A stretch of 32,510 bases of DNA from an archaeon (GCA_005239615.1 SBBR01000106.1:1-32510), one strand, 5' to 3'; positions 15,961 to 22,819 are shown, counted from the first letter of the stretch. Program-made: numbers and translations. Notes: a model not told the origin generated them from the sequence alone.

Positions 15961-16616
15961 TTCACCAACTCCTGCAAAGCCCCTATACCAAGCCCCTTGA
16001 AGCTCTTGACGACCACATCAGCCTCGGAAAAATTGTGCGCTGAAGTGAATTTATTCGGGATGGCGACGCACCGGAGGCCGGCTGCCTTTGCCGATTCAAC
16101 GCCGATGACAGTGTCCTCAATCGCCACGCAGTTGCCGGGTCGTGCGCCGAGGAACGAAACTGCCTTTTGGTAGGTCTCGGGATGCGGCTTTGGCTCTTTT
16201 ATGTCCCTTATAGTGAGTATGGGTTTGAAGAAATTCCTGATGCCGAACTTGCTGAGGAAAAAGTTTATCGTCTCGGGAGAGTTGTTCGAGGCTATAGCCA
16301 CCCCGACACCACCTGCCTCCAGCTCTTTCAGCAGCCTATAAAGGTCCACATCAAGCTTCACCAACTTTTCCATCTCGGCATTCATAGAAGGGCCTATCTC
16401 CGCAATGAACTCGTCCCTGCCTACGCTCAGACCGTACTTGGCGTTGATGAAGTCGAGCTTCTTCTGGAACGTGTGGCCTATGAGGTGAGCGATGTCCTCA
16501 TCGCTGATTCTCGCGCGGCGCCTCCTGAAATAATTGCGCATATGCTTGAAGTAATAGGCCGGAGTGTCGACAATCACTCCGTCAAAATCGAAAACCACGA
16601 CTTCAAGCCTACTCAT
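15957..16616 (-). CDS. HAD-superfamily phosphatase (beta-phosphoglucomutase-like)
   Basis: A 219-residue HAD hydrolase with a helical cap inserted after motif I. Motif I is 'VVFDFDGVIVDTP', motif II is 'VAIASNN', and motif III/IV is 'KPILTIRDIKEPKPHPETY' with 'CVAIEDTVIGVESAKAAG'. These fit small phosphosugar or phosphoglycolate-type phosphatases; the substrate is unknown. The open frame extends further upstream, but the ATG at 16616 starts at the conserved motif and avoids overlap with the upstream gene. It overlaps mre11 by four bases. It resembles the HAD gene just upstream closely enough to suggest a tandem duplication. Confidence 0.88.
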   Translation of the reverse strand: MSRLEVVVFDFDGVIVDTPAYYFKHMRNYFRRRRARISDEDIAHLIGHTFQKKLDFINAKYGLSVGRDEFIAEIGPSMNAEMEKLVKLDVDLYRLLKELEAGGVGVAIASNNSPETINFFLSKFGIRNFFKPILTIRDIKEPKPHPETYQKAVSFLGARPGNCVAIEDTVIGVESAKAAGLRCVAIPNKFTSAHNFSEADVVVKSFKGLGIGALQELVK

Positions 16617-16644
16617 TCGCCCCAAACCAATCACCCAGTTGCGC

Positions 16645-17313
16645 CTAATGCCTGCCAAGCGCAGCGGGCTTGCTGTGGAAAAGCGACTCACACTTTTCAA
16701 CCGTGAGCTCGGCGAGAGAATCCACTACAAGGTCGGCGTCGAGCAGCATTCCCCTTTCATAGGTGTTCGTGACTGCGATTACCTTCATGCCCGCGGCCTT
16801 CGCGGACATTATACCATAGAGTGAGTCCTCGACCACGAGGCACTCCTGCGGTTTCACTCCGAGCATTTTCGCGGCGGTGAAGTAGCCCTCAGGGTCGGGC
16901 TTGCCTTTCTGCACATCATCGCCACCGAGGACAACCGCGACTTTTCCCCTGATGCCGACGCCCGCGAGAACAGACTCGACGAATGAGCGCACAGAGCTCG
17001 ATACCACTGCTATAGGATATTTTGCGAAAACCCCGGCAAAGAAAACCGAGAAGCCTTTGTAAGGCTTTATGCCTCGCGCCATTTCCGAGAGGCGGCGGTA
17101 CTTCTCGTCTACAAGCCCCTCAATCTGCCTGCCGCTCTTTCCCGGCAAAATCTTGGCAAAAGCATCTTTCGAGCGCATGGTGTCGAACCTTTCCAGCTTT
17201 TCCTTAGTGACACCGGCTCCGGCCTCATTGAGGACCTGCTCCGCGGCCTCGAAGTGCATGTCCATCGTGTCGACGATGACGCCATCCAAATCGAATATCA
17301 CTGCCCTGAGCAA
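16645..17313 (-). CDS. HAD-superfamily phosphatase (beta-phosphoglucomutase-like)
   Basis: About 222 residues. Motif I is 'AVIFDLDGVIVDTMDMH', a helical cap follows (about 20-85), motif II is 'IAVVSSSVRSFV', and motifs III/IV are 'VLGGDDVQKGKPDPEGY' and 'CLVVEDSLYGIMSAKAAGM'. The pattern 'FDLDGVIVDT' with a small alpha-helical cap is typical of beta-phosphoglucomutase-like phosphatases. No ATG fits: TTG at 17313 places the start two residues before the motif, while TTG at 17340 is a longer option. It lies 28 bases before the second HAD gene and 36 bases after the reductase gene, forming a four-gene minus-strand run. Confidence 0.86.
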   Translation of the reverse strand: MLRAVIFDLDGVIVDTMDMHFEAAEQVLNEAGAGVTKEKLERFDTMRSKDAFAKILPGKSGRQIEGLVDEKYRRLSEMARGIKPYKGFSVFFAGVFAKYPIAVVSSSVRSFVESVLAGVGIRGKVAVVLGGDDVQKGKPDPEGYFTAAKMLGVKPQECLVVEDSLYGIMSAKAAGMKVIAVTNTYERGMLLDADLVVDSLAELTVEKCESLFHSKPAALGRH

Positions 17314-17349
17314 AGCACCACCAAAAAGAATTAACCGCAAAAGGATTAA

Positions 17350-17940
17350 CTAATCACCAGAATGTTTCTTGTAGTGCAGCAGCACCGTTCCATACTTGTT
17401 CAGCTTTTTCAACGAAACCAGGTTAAAGCCGAGGCCCCTCGCGCCACCGCCTTTCACAACACCATCAAACAACGGGAGCCCAGCCCCGAATACGAGCGGT
17501 TCTATTGTTAGGAAAATCTCGTCCGCGAGGCCAGCCTGCAGGAAATAAGTGAAGGTTTTTGTACCCCCAAGGACTGCGATTTTTTTGTAGCCGTGGCTTG
17601 TGCAATAATCCCTGATGCTAACTTCTACCGGATTTAGGTATGCAGGCCCAGCGCCTATTTCGACTGCCCCGGTCACATTATGGGTGAAAACGATGCAGTT
17701 GCGCCTTGAAAGTGGCGCTTTTGCGACCTCGTAGGTGTTCCGCCCTACAACCACCGCATCGCTCCTGTCGAGCGTTTTGTGCAGGAAATCCTTGTCCTCC
17801 TTCGAGGACCAGCCTGTCATGTGCCTTGCATGGCGGGCAATCCTGCCATCAATTGTGCAGACCGCTATCAGCGAAAATACAGGCCTTTTTCTCACGGGGC
17901 AGATTTGGGCAGGATGCACCTTAAAACCATTGCGAGTCAC
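17350..17940 (-). CDS. RibD C-terminal/dihydrofolate reductase-like domain protein
   Basis: About 196 residues. The fold is recognised from 'VFSLIAVCTIDGRIA' at the start, 'SDAVVVGRNTYEVAK' in the middle and 'AVLGGTKTFTYFLQAGLADE' followed by 'EPLVFGAGLPLF'. These are NADPH-binding and dimer features of the RibD_C family. In archaea such proteins include the riboflavin-pathway pyrimidine reductase, but plain dihydrofolate-reductase-like members exist and I cannot separate them. No ATG fits. GTG at 17940 (TATA-like 'cttaag' about 26 bases upstream) or GTG at 17895, just before the conserved core, are the candidates. The frame remains open to 18018 across a hairpin next to the tRNA, which I regard as non-coding. 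Confidence 0.78.
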   Translation of the reverse strand: MTRNGFKVHPAQICPVRKRPVFSLIAVCTIDGRIARHARHMTGWSSKEDKDFLHKTLDRSDAVVVGRNTYEVAKAPLSRRNCIVFTHNVTGAVEIGAGPAYLNPVEVSIRDYCTSHGYKKIAVLGGTKTFTYFLQAGLADEIFLTIEPLVFGAGLPLFDGVVKGGGARGLGFNLVSLKKLNKYGTVLLHYKKHSGD

Positions 17941-17995
17941 TATGAATTCCCAGCTTTTTCTTTTCTTAAGCCTTTCGTTTCTTTTTCTTTTCGTC

Positions 17996-18034
17996 AACGT
18001 TTTCTTTTTCTTTCCCAAAGAAAAAGAAAAGGTT
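17996..18034 (+). repeat. Long hairpin abutting the 5' end of the tRNA-Cys gene
   Basis: The arms 18000-18013 (TTTTCTTTTTCTTT) and 18017-18030 are perfect complements around a CCC loop. Three further pairs (AAC/GTT) follow after a G-G mismatch. The structure ends at 18034, one base before the tRNA acceptor stem. Its pyrimidine-rich arm recurs in several hairpins inside the tRNA intron. Confidence 0.85.
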
Positions 18035-18345
18035 GCTGGGGTGTCAGAGCGGCTATGTACCCGCCTGCAGTAACCCTTTTCTTTCTCCTGTGGAGAAAGA
18101 AAAGGGTCCTTGCAGAATCGAAAGATTCTGCGAGGCCAAGCAAACCTAAAGGTTTGCCGGGTAGCGGAAAAGAAAGGTGTTTGCGCCTATGGCGCAGGGT
18201 TCTTTTTCTTTTTCGCAAAGGTTTTTCTTTTCCTTGCAGAGCAAGGCTCTGCGAGGCCTCGTCCCGAAAGGGACAAGGTCTTCCCAAGAAAAAGAAAAAG
18301 GTTTGCGGTGAGCGGGCTAGGAGGGTTCGACTCCCTCCCCCAGCT
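18035..18345 (+). tRNA. tRNA-Cys(GCA) with a 240-nt intron
   Basis: Exons are 18035-18070 and 18311-18345 (71 nt mature). The acceptor stem GCTGGGG pairs perfectly with CCCCAGC at 18338-18344, and base 73 is T, the Cys identity base. The T arm GAGGG-TTCGACT-CCCTC is perfect. The anticodon stem CCCGC (18060-18064) pairs with GCGGG (18312-18316) around loop CTGCAG/A, giving anticodon GCA at 18067-18069. The intron sits at the canonical 37/38 position. A bulge-helix-bulge is visible: CTGC pairs with GCGG (18305-18308), with three-base bulges AGT and TGA. The D arm is weak (C11-G24, A12-T23, then T-T). No CCA is encoded. Fic starts 62 bases downstream. Confidence 0.9.
18071..18310 (+). other. Intron of tRNA-Cys, made of serial hairpins
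   Basis: Hairpins in order: 18073-18107 (16-bp perfect stem, TGT loop); 18108-18135 (12 bp, GAAA loop); 18140-18157 (7 bp, TAAA loop); 18164-18216 (14-bp outer stem with wobbles plus a 6-bp GC inner stem). Then comes a multi-branched domain closed by 18217-18235 and 18286-18304. It holds a 7-bp stem with an AAG loop (GCAGAGC/GCTCTGC), flanked by the same CCTT/GAGG pairs as the second hairpin, and a 5-bp GTCCC stem with GAAA loop. There is no credible protein; open frames across it are low-complexity Lys/Phe/Arg. The first hairpin competes with the outer helix of the splice motif. Confidence 0.85.
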
Positions 18346-18403
18346 TGTATTACTCACGCTACAGTATTATTCACCCATTTTTAAATAATTATGAGTAATA
18401 CAA
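18345..18403 (+). promoter_or_regulatory. fic promoter flanked by 12-bp inverted repeats (candidate operator)
   Basis: TTGTATTACTCA at 18345-18356 and TGAGTAATACAA at 18392-18403 are perfect reverse complements. A third, one-mismatch copy of the core (TATTATTCA) lies at 18365-18373 in direct orientation. Between them is the TATA-like 'tttttaaataatt' (18378-18390), spaced about 25 bases before the fic ATG at 18408. The last arm ends four bases before the start codon. This arrangement fits a repressor operator. The first arm begins on the tRNA discriminator base. Confidence 0.65.
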
Positions 18404-18407
18404 TAGC

Positions 18408-19337
18408 ATGGCTTACATGGCAAAATTCAAAAGGAATGGCAAAATCTATTTCTATCTCGTTGAAAACATCCCGCTCGGCGGAGGCAAAAGAAGGCAGATA
18501 AGGGAGTACATTGGCGACAAGCAGCCATCGGAATCAAAGCTCCAAATCCTGATTGCAGAGTTCGAAAAAAAAGTGGAAAAAGAAACCGTCAAGCTCCATG
18601 GCCGCCACTACCTCACAAATGAAGAAATAAAGGAAATTGATGAAATCAATGCGCGATTCTGGCAAAGATACAAAAAATTAAATCCGACTGTACAGGAACA
18701 ATTCGACCAGAACTTCGTAATGGCTTTCGTTTACAACACCAACTCAATAGAAGGGTCCACTCTAAGCCCAAAAGAGGTCGAACCGCTTCTCAGCGAGAAC
18801 ATCGCTCCGAACAAGCCGCTTGATGACGTGCTCGAAGCAAAGGCTGCGCAAAAAACTCTGAATTTTGCCAAAGAGTACAAAGGAGAACTCACGCAGGAAT
18901 TTATAGCGCAAATCCACGAAATGTACTTCAAGGACACCAAACCTATGATAGCCGGAAAATACAAGACTCACCAAAACATGGCCAGGGGCTCGGACTTCGA
19001 GACAACACTGCCTCACTTAGTAATAACAGACATGAAAAACTTCATCAAAGAATACCCTCAGCAAAAAAATGGACTCCACCCACTTGAGCTGTCAGCATGG
19101 GCACACTGGAAACTTATGAAAATACACCCATTCCAGGTCGGAAACGGAAGGACGGCTAGAATACTGATGAACTACATCCTGCACATCAACGGCTATGCGA
19201 TGATAGACATCAAAACCAAGGAGAAACAGCAATACTTCAACGCGCTGGAGAAATGCCACTACAACAATAATGCAAAGGCTTTGGCAACAAGACTAGTCAG
19301 GCGATTCAGGAAACAATACAAAAATGCGCTGGACTAA
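18408..19337 (+). CDS. fic: Fic-domain protein (probable AMPylase/nucleotidyl transferase)
   Basis: A 309-residue protein. The catalytic Fic motif is complete: 'HPFQVGNGRTAR' at 240-251, with H240 as base and the phosphate-binding GNGR. An inhibitory helix motif 'TNSIEG' at 111-116 supplies E115, matching the (S/T)xxxE(G/N) signature of Fic proteins that block their own ATP site. An N-terminal region (1-60) with basic beta strands, 'KFKRNGKIYFYLVENI', precedes the Fic N-domain. Fic enzymes transfer AMP or other phosphates to target proteins; the target here is unknown. It stands beside tRNA-Cys behind an inverted-repeat promoter and has the look of an accessory gene. An alternative start is ATG 18417. 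Confidence 0.93.
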   Translation: MAYMAKFKRNGKIYFYLVENIPLGGGKRRQIREYIGDKQPSESKLQILIAEFEKKVEKETVKLHGRHYLTNEEIKEIDEINARFWQRYKKLNPTVQEQFDQNFVMAFVYNTNSIEGSTLSPKEVEPLLSENIAPNKPLDDVLEAKAAQKTLNFAKEYKGELTQEFIAQIHEMYFKDTKPMIAGKYKTHQNMARGSDFETTLPHLVITDMKNFIKEYPQQKNGLHPLELSAWAHWKLMKIHPFQVGNGRTARILMNYILHINGYAMIDIKTKEKQQYFNALEKCHYNNNAKALATRLVRRFRKQYKNALD

Positions 19338-19355
19338 AACGCTCTCAGCCGCAAA

Positions 19356-19610
19356 ATGGTTTATAGCAAACCGCCCAAAAATACCGAAAAACTTTTGCGG
19401 TTTGCTATAAGGCAAGGAAAGCTAGGATGCCAAAAATCACTTGCAGAAGCCAAAGTGGACCTGAAGGACCCCTCACACATCGCAAACAGGCTCTACGGTT
19501 ACGGGCCAGACATTTCGGACAAGGAACTCGAACAATTTGGAACAGCTCTGCTCGAACCAAATGCCCCACCAAAAGAAGCCTCTCGGAACTGCATGAAAAA
19601 AATGGGGTAA
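19356..19610 (+). CDS. Small hypothetical protein
   Basis: An 84-residue open frame 18 bases after fic, not recognised as any family. It is largely polar and probably helical, with 'GKLGCQKSLAEAKVDLKD' and a Pro-containing middle 'YGYGPDISDKELEQFG'. Its first 50 bases contain a 13-bp perfect inverted repeat, which lowers confidence in the start. Translation could begin later or the region could be a fic terminator. If real it may be cotranscribed with fic, but it does not look like the short antitoxin FicA because no inhibitory motif is visible. Confidence 0.4.
   Translation: MVYSKPPKNTEKLLRFAIRQGKLGCQKSLAEAKVDLKDPSHIANRLYGYGPDISDKELEQFGTALLEPNAPPKEASRNCMKKMG
19362..19409. repeat. 13-bp perfect inverted repeat
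   Basis: TATAGCAAACCGC at 19362-19374 is the reverse complement of 19397-19409, separated by 22 bases. It lies 25 bases after the fic stop codon. It could be a fic terminator stem, an operator, or part of the small frame that starts at 19356. Confidence 0.7.
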
Positions 19611-19728
19611 ACCGAGGTTTTGCGGACATTGCCTTTTATAATTTATCTGTGTAGGAATAGCTCTAGGAAAAGCCAATATTCAGGCAGGAAACGTAATTTA
19701 GTCTTAAAGGGTTTTTGGGGGGTTTTGG

Positions 19729-21768
19729 TTGATTGAACTTGATTTCGTGCTGGTCATAGGCCTGCTCTCGCTTGCCGTGGCAGCCTTCCTCGCAAGGGGC
19801 GTATGGAAGCAGGACGAGGGCACGGAGAGGATGCGCGAGGTCGCGGGATTCATCCGCGAAGGGGCGAAAGGCTTCATGAAGAGGCAGTACGCAACTATTG
19901 CAGGCCTGACAATTGTTTTCGCTGTGGCGCTTTTCGTGCTATTCACCTTTTTCGAGCCGGGCAGGGCGTTCACTTCGGCTATCTGCTTTGTAGTGGGCGC
20001 CGCGTTCTCAGCCCTCGCGGGAATAGTCAGCATGCTGATTGCGGTGAACACCAACAGCAGGACGGCATCCTCTGCGGCAACAGGTATTTCCGCCGCGCTG
20101 AGGACAGCATTCAGGGGAGGTGCGTCCGCCGGTATCATAATCGTTGCGCTTGCGCTTCTGGGGATCGCGCTGATTTACATGGCCTTCGGTCAGGATCCGC
20201 AGGAAACGCCCTTCATAATAGTAGGGTATGCATTCGGTGCATCTTTCGTCGCGCTTTTCGCCCAGCTCGGGGGCGGCATCTACACCAAGGCTGCTGACGT
20301 TGGTGCAGATTTGGTCGGGAAAATCGAGGCTAACATTCCGGAAGACGACCCGCGCAACCCCGCGGTGATTGCAGACCTTGTCGGGGACAATGTTGGGGAC
20401 TGCGCTGGAAGGGGCGCTGACATCTTCGAGAGCACGGCCGCCGAGAACATAGGCGCGATGATTCTGGGCGTGGCAATATTCTCGGCGCTTGGCACAAACG
20501 GCGTGCTCTTTCCGCTTGTGGTGAGCGCACTTGGACTGCTCGCATCCATTGCAGGCATCTTCGCGGTGAACATGAAGGAAGACGGCAGCCCAATGGCTGC
20601 AATGAACCTGGGGTTCTGGGTAACCTCCGGGATTTCTGTCGTGCTGCTTTACATCGCCACTATGGTGATGCTGGGCAGCACCTGGCTTTTCGCCGCGGGA
20701 ACTGTGGGAATCGTTACAGCCATTGCATTTGTTTACATCACGGAGCACTACACCGAGCACAAGTTCAGGCCTGTAATGAGGATAGTTGAAGGTTCGAGGA
20801 GTGGCCCCGCGACGAACTTCCTTTCTGGCTTTGCGCTGGCTCTCGAGTCAACAGGCCCTACAGTCATAGTAGTCTCCGCTGCCCTTCTGGCTTCATTTTA
20901 CTTCGGCGTACAGTCAGACGTGCCAAACGGCGGCCTGTTCGGCACGGCCATGGCGACGATGGGCATGCTCATGACAGCAGCCTACATCCTAGCAATGGAC
21001 ATGTACGGCCCCATCACCGACAATGCAGCCGGCATAGCGCAGTTTGCTGGGGCAAAGGGTGAGAGCCGCAGGAGGCTCGACAAGCTTGATTCTGTGGGAA
21101 ATACAACCAAGGCGCTCACCAAGGGATATGCAATCGGCAGCGCATCACTTGCGGCATTTCTGCTCTTCTCCGCCTACATGACCGAGGTAGCAAAGCTCAC
21201 AGGAAAGCCCTTTGACGTCGTGAACATAGCGCAAGTGCATGTATTTGTAGGCGCGGCAATGGGGGCGCTTCTTGTTTTCCTCTTCACTTCGCGCGCGGTA
21301 CGCGGGGTGAGCAAGACCGCTGAATATATCATTGCGGAAGTCAGGAGGCAGTTCGCCGACAAGGCCATAATGAGCGGCAAAAAGAAGCCTGATTATGCGA
21401 AGTGCGTTGACATAACCACGCAGGGAGCGCTCAGGAACATGGTCCTGCCAGGCCTGCTCGTGCTCATGATTCCGGTGGTTATAGGGCTGCTCCTCAAGGC
21501 GGAAGCTGTTGCCGCGCTGCTGATTGTAGGTACGATAGTCGGCATACTCTTCGCGACCTTCCTGAATAATGCAGGCGGGGCGTGGGACAACGCCAAGAAG
21601 TACATAGAGGAAGGATTTGAAGGGGGAAAGGGAAGCGATGCCCACAAGGCTGCGGTTGTAGGGGACACAATTGGCGACCCGTTCAAGGACACCGCTGGGC
21701 CGAGCATCCATGTGCTCATAAAGCTCCTTGCGACCATCACGCTCGTGCTTGCGCCGCTGTTCATCTGA
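19729..21768 (+). CDS. hppA: Membrane-bound proton-translocating pyrophosphatase, K+-independent type
   Basis: A 679-residue integral membrane ion pump with about 16 hydrophobic segments that couples pyrophosphate hydrolysis to cation export. Substrate/metal motifs are 'DVGADLVGKIE', 'DNVGDCAGRGADIFE', 'MYGPITDNAAGIAQ', 'NAGGAWDNAKKYIE' and 'GDPFKDTAGPS'. The K+-dependence site reads 'GNTTKALTKG' with K461 and T464, the pattern of the K+-independent H+ pumps. It starts with TTG at 19729; a TATA-like 'tcttaaagg' about 26 bases upstream supports this. It probably recovers energy from biosynthetic pyrophosphate. Monocistronic, as far as can be seen. Confidence 0.97.
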   Translation: MIELDFVLVIGLLSLAVAAFLARGVWKQDEGTERMREVAGFIREGAKGFMKRQYATIAGLTIVFAVALFVLFTFFEPGRAFTSAICFVVGAAFSALAGIVSMLIAVNTNSRTASSAATGISAALRTAFRGGASAGIIIVALALLGIALIYMAFGQDPQETPFIIVGYAFGASFVALFAQLGGGIYTKAADVGADLVGKIEANIPEDDPRNPAVIADLVGDNVGDCAGRGADIFESTAAENIGAMILGVAIFSALGTNGVLFPLVVSALGLLASIAGIFAVNMKEDGSPMAAMNLGFWVTSGISVVLLYIATMVMLGSTWLFAAGTVGIVTAIAFVYITEHYTEHKFRPVMRIVEGSRSGPATNFLSGFALALESTGPTVIVVSAALLASFYFGVQSDVPNGGLFGTAMATMGMLMTAAYILAMDMYGPITDNAAGIAQFAGAKGESRRRLDKLDSVGNTTKALTKGYAIGSASLAAFLLFSAYMTEVAKLTGKPFDVVNIAQVHVFVGAAMGALLVFLFTSRAVRGVSKTAEYIIAEVRRQFADKAIMSGKKKPDYAKCVDITTQGALRNMVLPGLLVLMIPVVIGLLLKAEAVAALLIVGTIVGILFATFLNNAGGAWDNAKKYIEEGFEGGKGSDAHKAAVVGDTIGDPFKDTAGPSIHVLIKLLATITLVLAPLFI

Positions 21769-21881
21769 AGCACAGCGTGCCGGCAGTCTAGGCATGAATG
21801 ACGAGTGGCCAGTTTTCAGGTTGCCGACACCCTTAAAAAATAGTGCAGGTCCTTCCGTGCCGCGCAGAAAACTTTCTGGTT

Positions 21882-22004
21882 TTACTTTCTCTTACCTTTC
21901 TTTTTCTTCTTTCCGCGGCCCTTCTTGTGCCCAGACTTGCCGACCTTCTCGAGCTTCAGGCCGAGCTTCTCAAGGGTCTTCCCGATTCTGTCTAGGTCTA
22001 TCAT
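21882..22004 (-). CDS. 40-residue highly basic small protein
   Basis: The minus-strand frame opens at ATG 22004 with 'MIDLDRIGKTLEKLGLKLEK', an amphipathic Leu/Lys helix. It ends in a Gly/Lys/Arg tail with 'GHKKGRGKKKKKGKRK' before TAA at 21882. A purine-rich 'ggtgagg' lies just upstream of the ATG, and the region between it and the divergent gene at 22112 is AT-rich (for example 'tatataaagg' at 22052-22061 on the plus strand). I do not recognise a family. The basic tail suggests nucleic acid or ribosome binding. It is convergent with the pyrophosphatase gene. Reality rests on the coherent helix-plus-tail sequence and the start context. Confidence 0.55.
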   Translation of the reverse strand: MIDLDRIGKTLEKLGLKLEKVGKSGHKKGRGKKKKKGKRK

Positions 22005-22111
22005 GGTTGAACCTCACCAAAACGATTTGAGAGATACAACACTTTACCCATATATAAAGGTAGTGGATTTTACGCCGAAGTGTTTTTAACTGCAAAAAAC
22101 ACAAGCGTTAC

Positions 22112-22819
22112 ATGGCCCAGATGCTTTCCAATTTCTTTGCGAGGAGGCGCCTGCAGCAGCTCGGTAAGATGGCGCAAAGGAGGCTTGGGCAACGCCCTGC
22201 TCCCGGGCCGAGGTTTCCGGGGTTTGCCGATAATCTCGTAGAGCATGTGCACAGGCAGGGCGCACAACAGCAATTCCCGGGTTTCGCCAACATCCTCGGA
22301 GGGCATGAGCGCCAGTATGGTTCTCCCAGCAACCGCCAGTACTCCAGCGCATTCATAGAGCACCAAGTGCCCCTGAACCGGAAGGAAATTGCAGGATTTG
22401 AAAGGGAAGCTGTAAGGCAGGACCCGATAGAGGCAATGCGGCAGACAGGGTTGGAGCAGAGCTTTGGTGAGGTGCAGGTAGCGCTGAACAGCCGTGGCAT
22501 CCTTGCGAGGAACAGGTCAAGTTTACCGGTGGCGCAACGCGAAGCCCATGACCTGAGGGTGCTGTTCATGCAGGCCCTGTTGGATGGCGCGATACGCAAC
22601 ACAGGGAACGAGAGAGCAATGCTCGCTGACTTCCAGCTCTACCTCAGAAGATTTTTCACCAAGATGAGACAGAACCCTGAGTTCGCCCAGTTGTACCAGA
22701 AGGACCCGCTTGTTTACGCAAACCAGGCGCTCAACAGGTTCAAGGCATCCTTCTACCCGCAGGAGTTCGTGAAGCTCGTACGTTCTGTTGAAGGGTTCGG
22801 CGAGGCAAGAAAAAGGTGA
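22112..22819 (+). CDS. Hypothetical protein
   Basis: A 235-residue soluble protein of no recognised family. The N-terminal 80 residues are Arg/Gln/Pro-rich and probably disordered, with two similar 'FPGFADNL'/'FPGFANIL' segments at about 35-42 and 55-62. The C-terminal half is predicted helical, from 'LNRKEIAGFEREAVRQDP' to 'FYPQEFVKLVRSVEGFG'. A TATA-like 'tttttaact' about 27 bases upstream of ATG 22112 supports a leaderless start. It is divergent from the 40-residue basic protein and upstream of L10e. No catalytic motif is visible. Confidence 0.75.
   Translation: MAQMLSNFFARRRLQQLGKMAQRRLGQRPAPGPRFPGFADNLVEHVHRQGAQQQFPGFANILGGHERQYGSPSNRQYSSAFIEHQVPLNRKEIAGFEREAVRQDPIEAMRQTGLEQSFGEVQVALNSRGILARNRSSLPVAQREAHDLRVLFMQALLDGAIRNTGNERAMLADFQLYLRRFFTKMRQNPEFAQLYQKDPLVYANQALNRFKASFYPQEFVKLVRSVEGFGEARKR

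Noticed and set aside
17940..18034. N-terminal Lys/Arg-rich extension of the RibD-like protein starting at 18018
   Set aside because: The extension is encoded by the hairpin next to the tRNA and precedes a plausible promoter; family alignment begins later.
18071..18310. A homing endonuclease inside the tRNA intron
   Set aside because: The intron is too short and no LAGLIDADG-type motif appears in any frame; its content is hairpins.
17940..18310. CRISPR array
   Set aside because: The repeats are inverted hairpin arms of varying length and sequence, not regularly spaced direct repeats with unique spacers.
17779..18384. Open frames of 90-200 codons running across the tRNA-Cys gene and intron
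   Set aside because: Their translations are low-complexity Lys/Phe/Arg strings produced by the CTTTTTCTTTT tracts, and they overlap a well-supported tRNA.
18346..19728. An integrated element with tRNA-Cys as attachment site
   Set aside because: No integrase gene and no duplicated tRNA 3' end were found downstream of fic.
20008..20760. A 250-codon minus-strand frame inside the pyrophosphatase gene
   Set aside because: It is the shadow of a GC-biased gene with unmistakable family motifs on the plus strand; the antisense product is His/Arg/Cys-rich nonsense.
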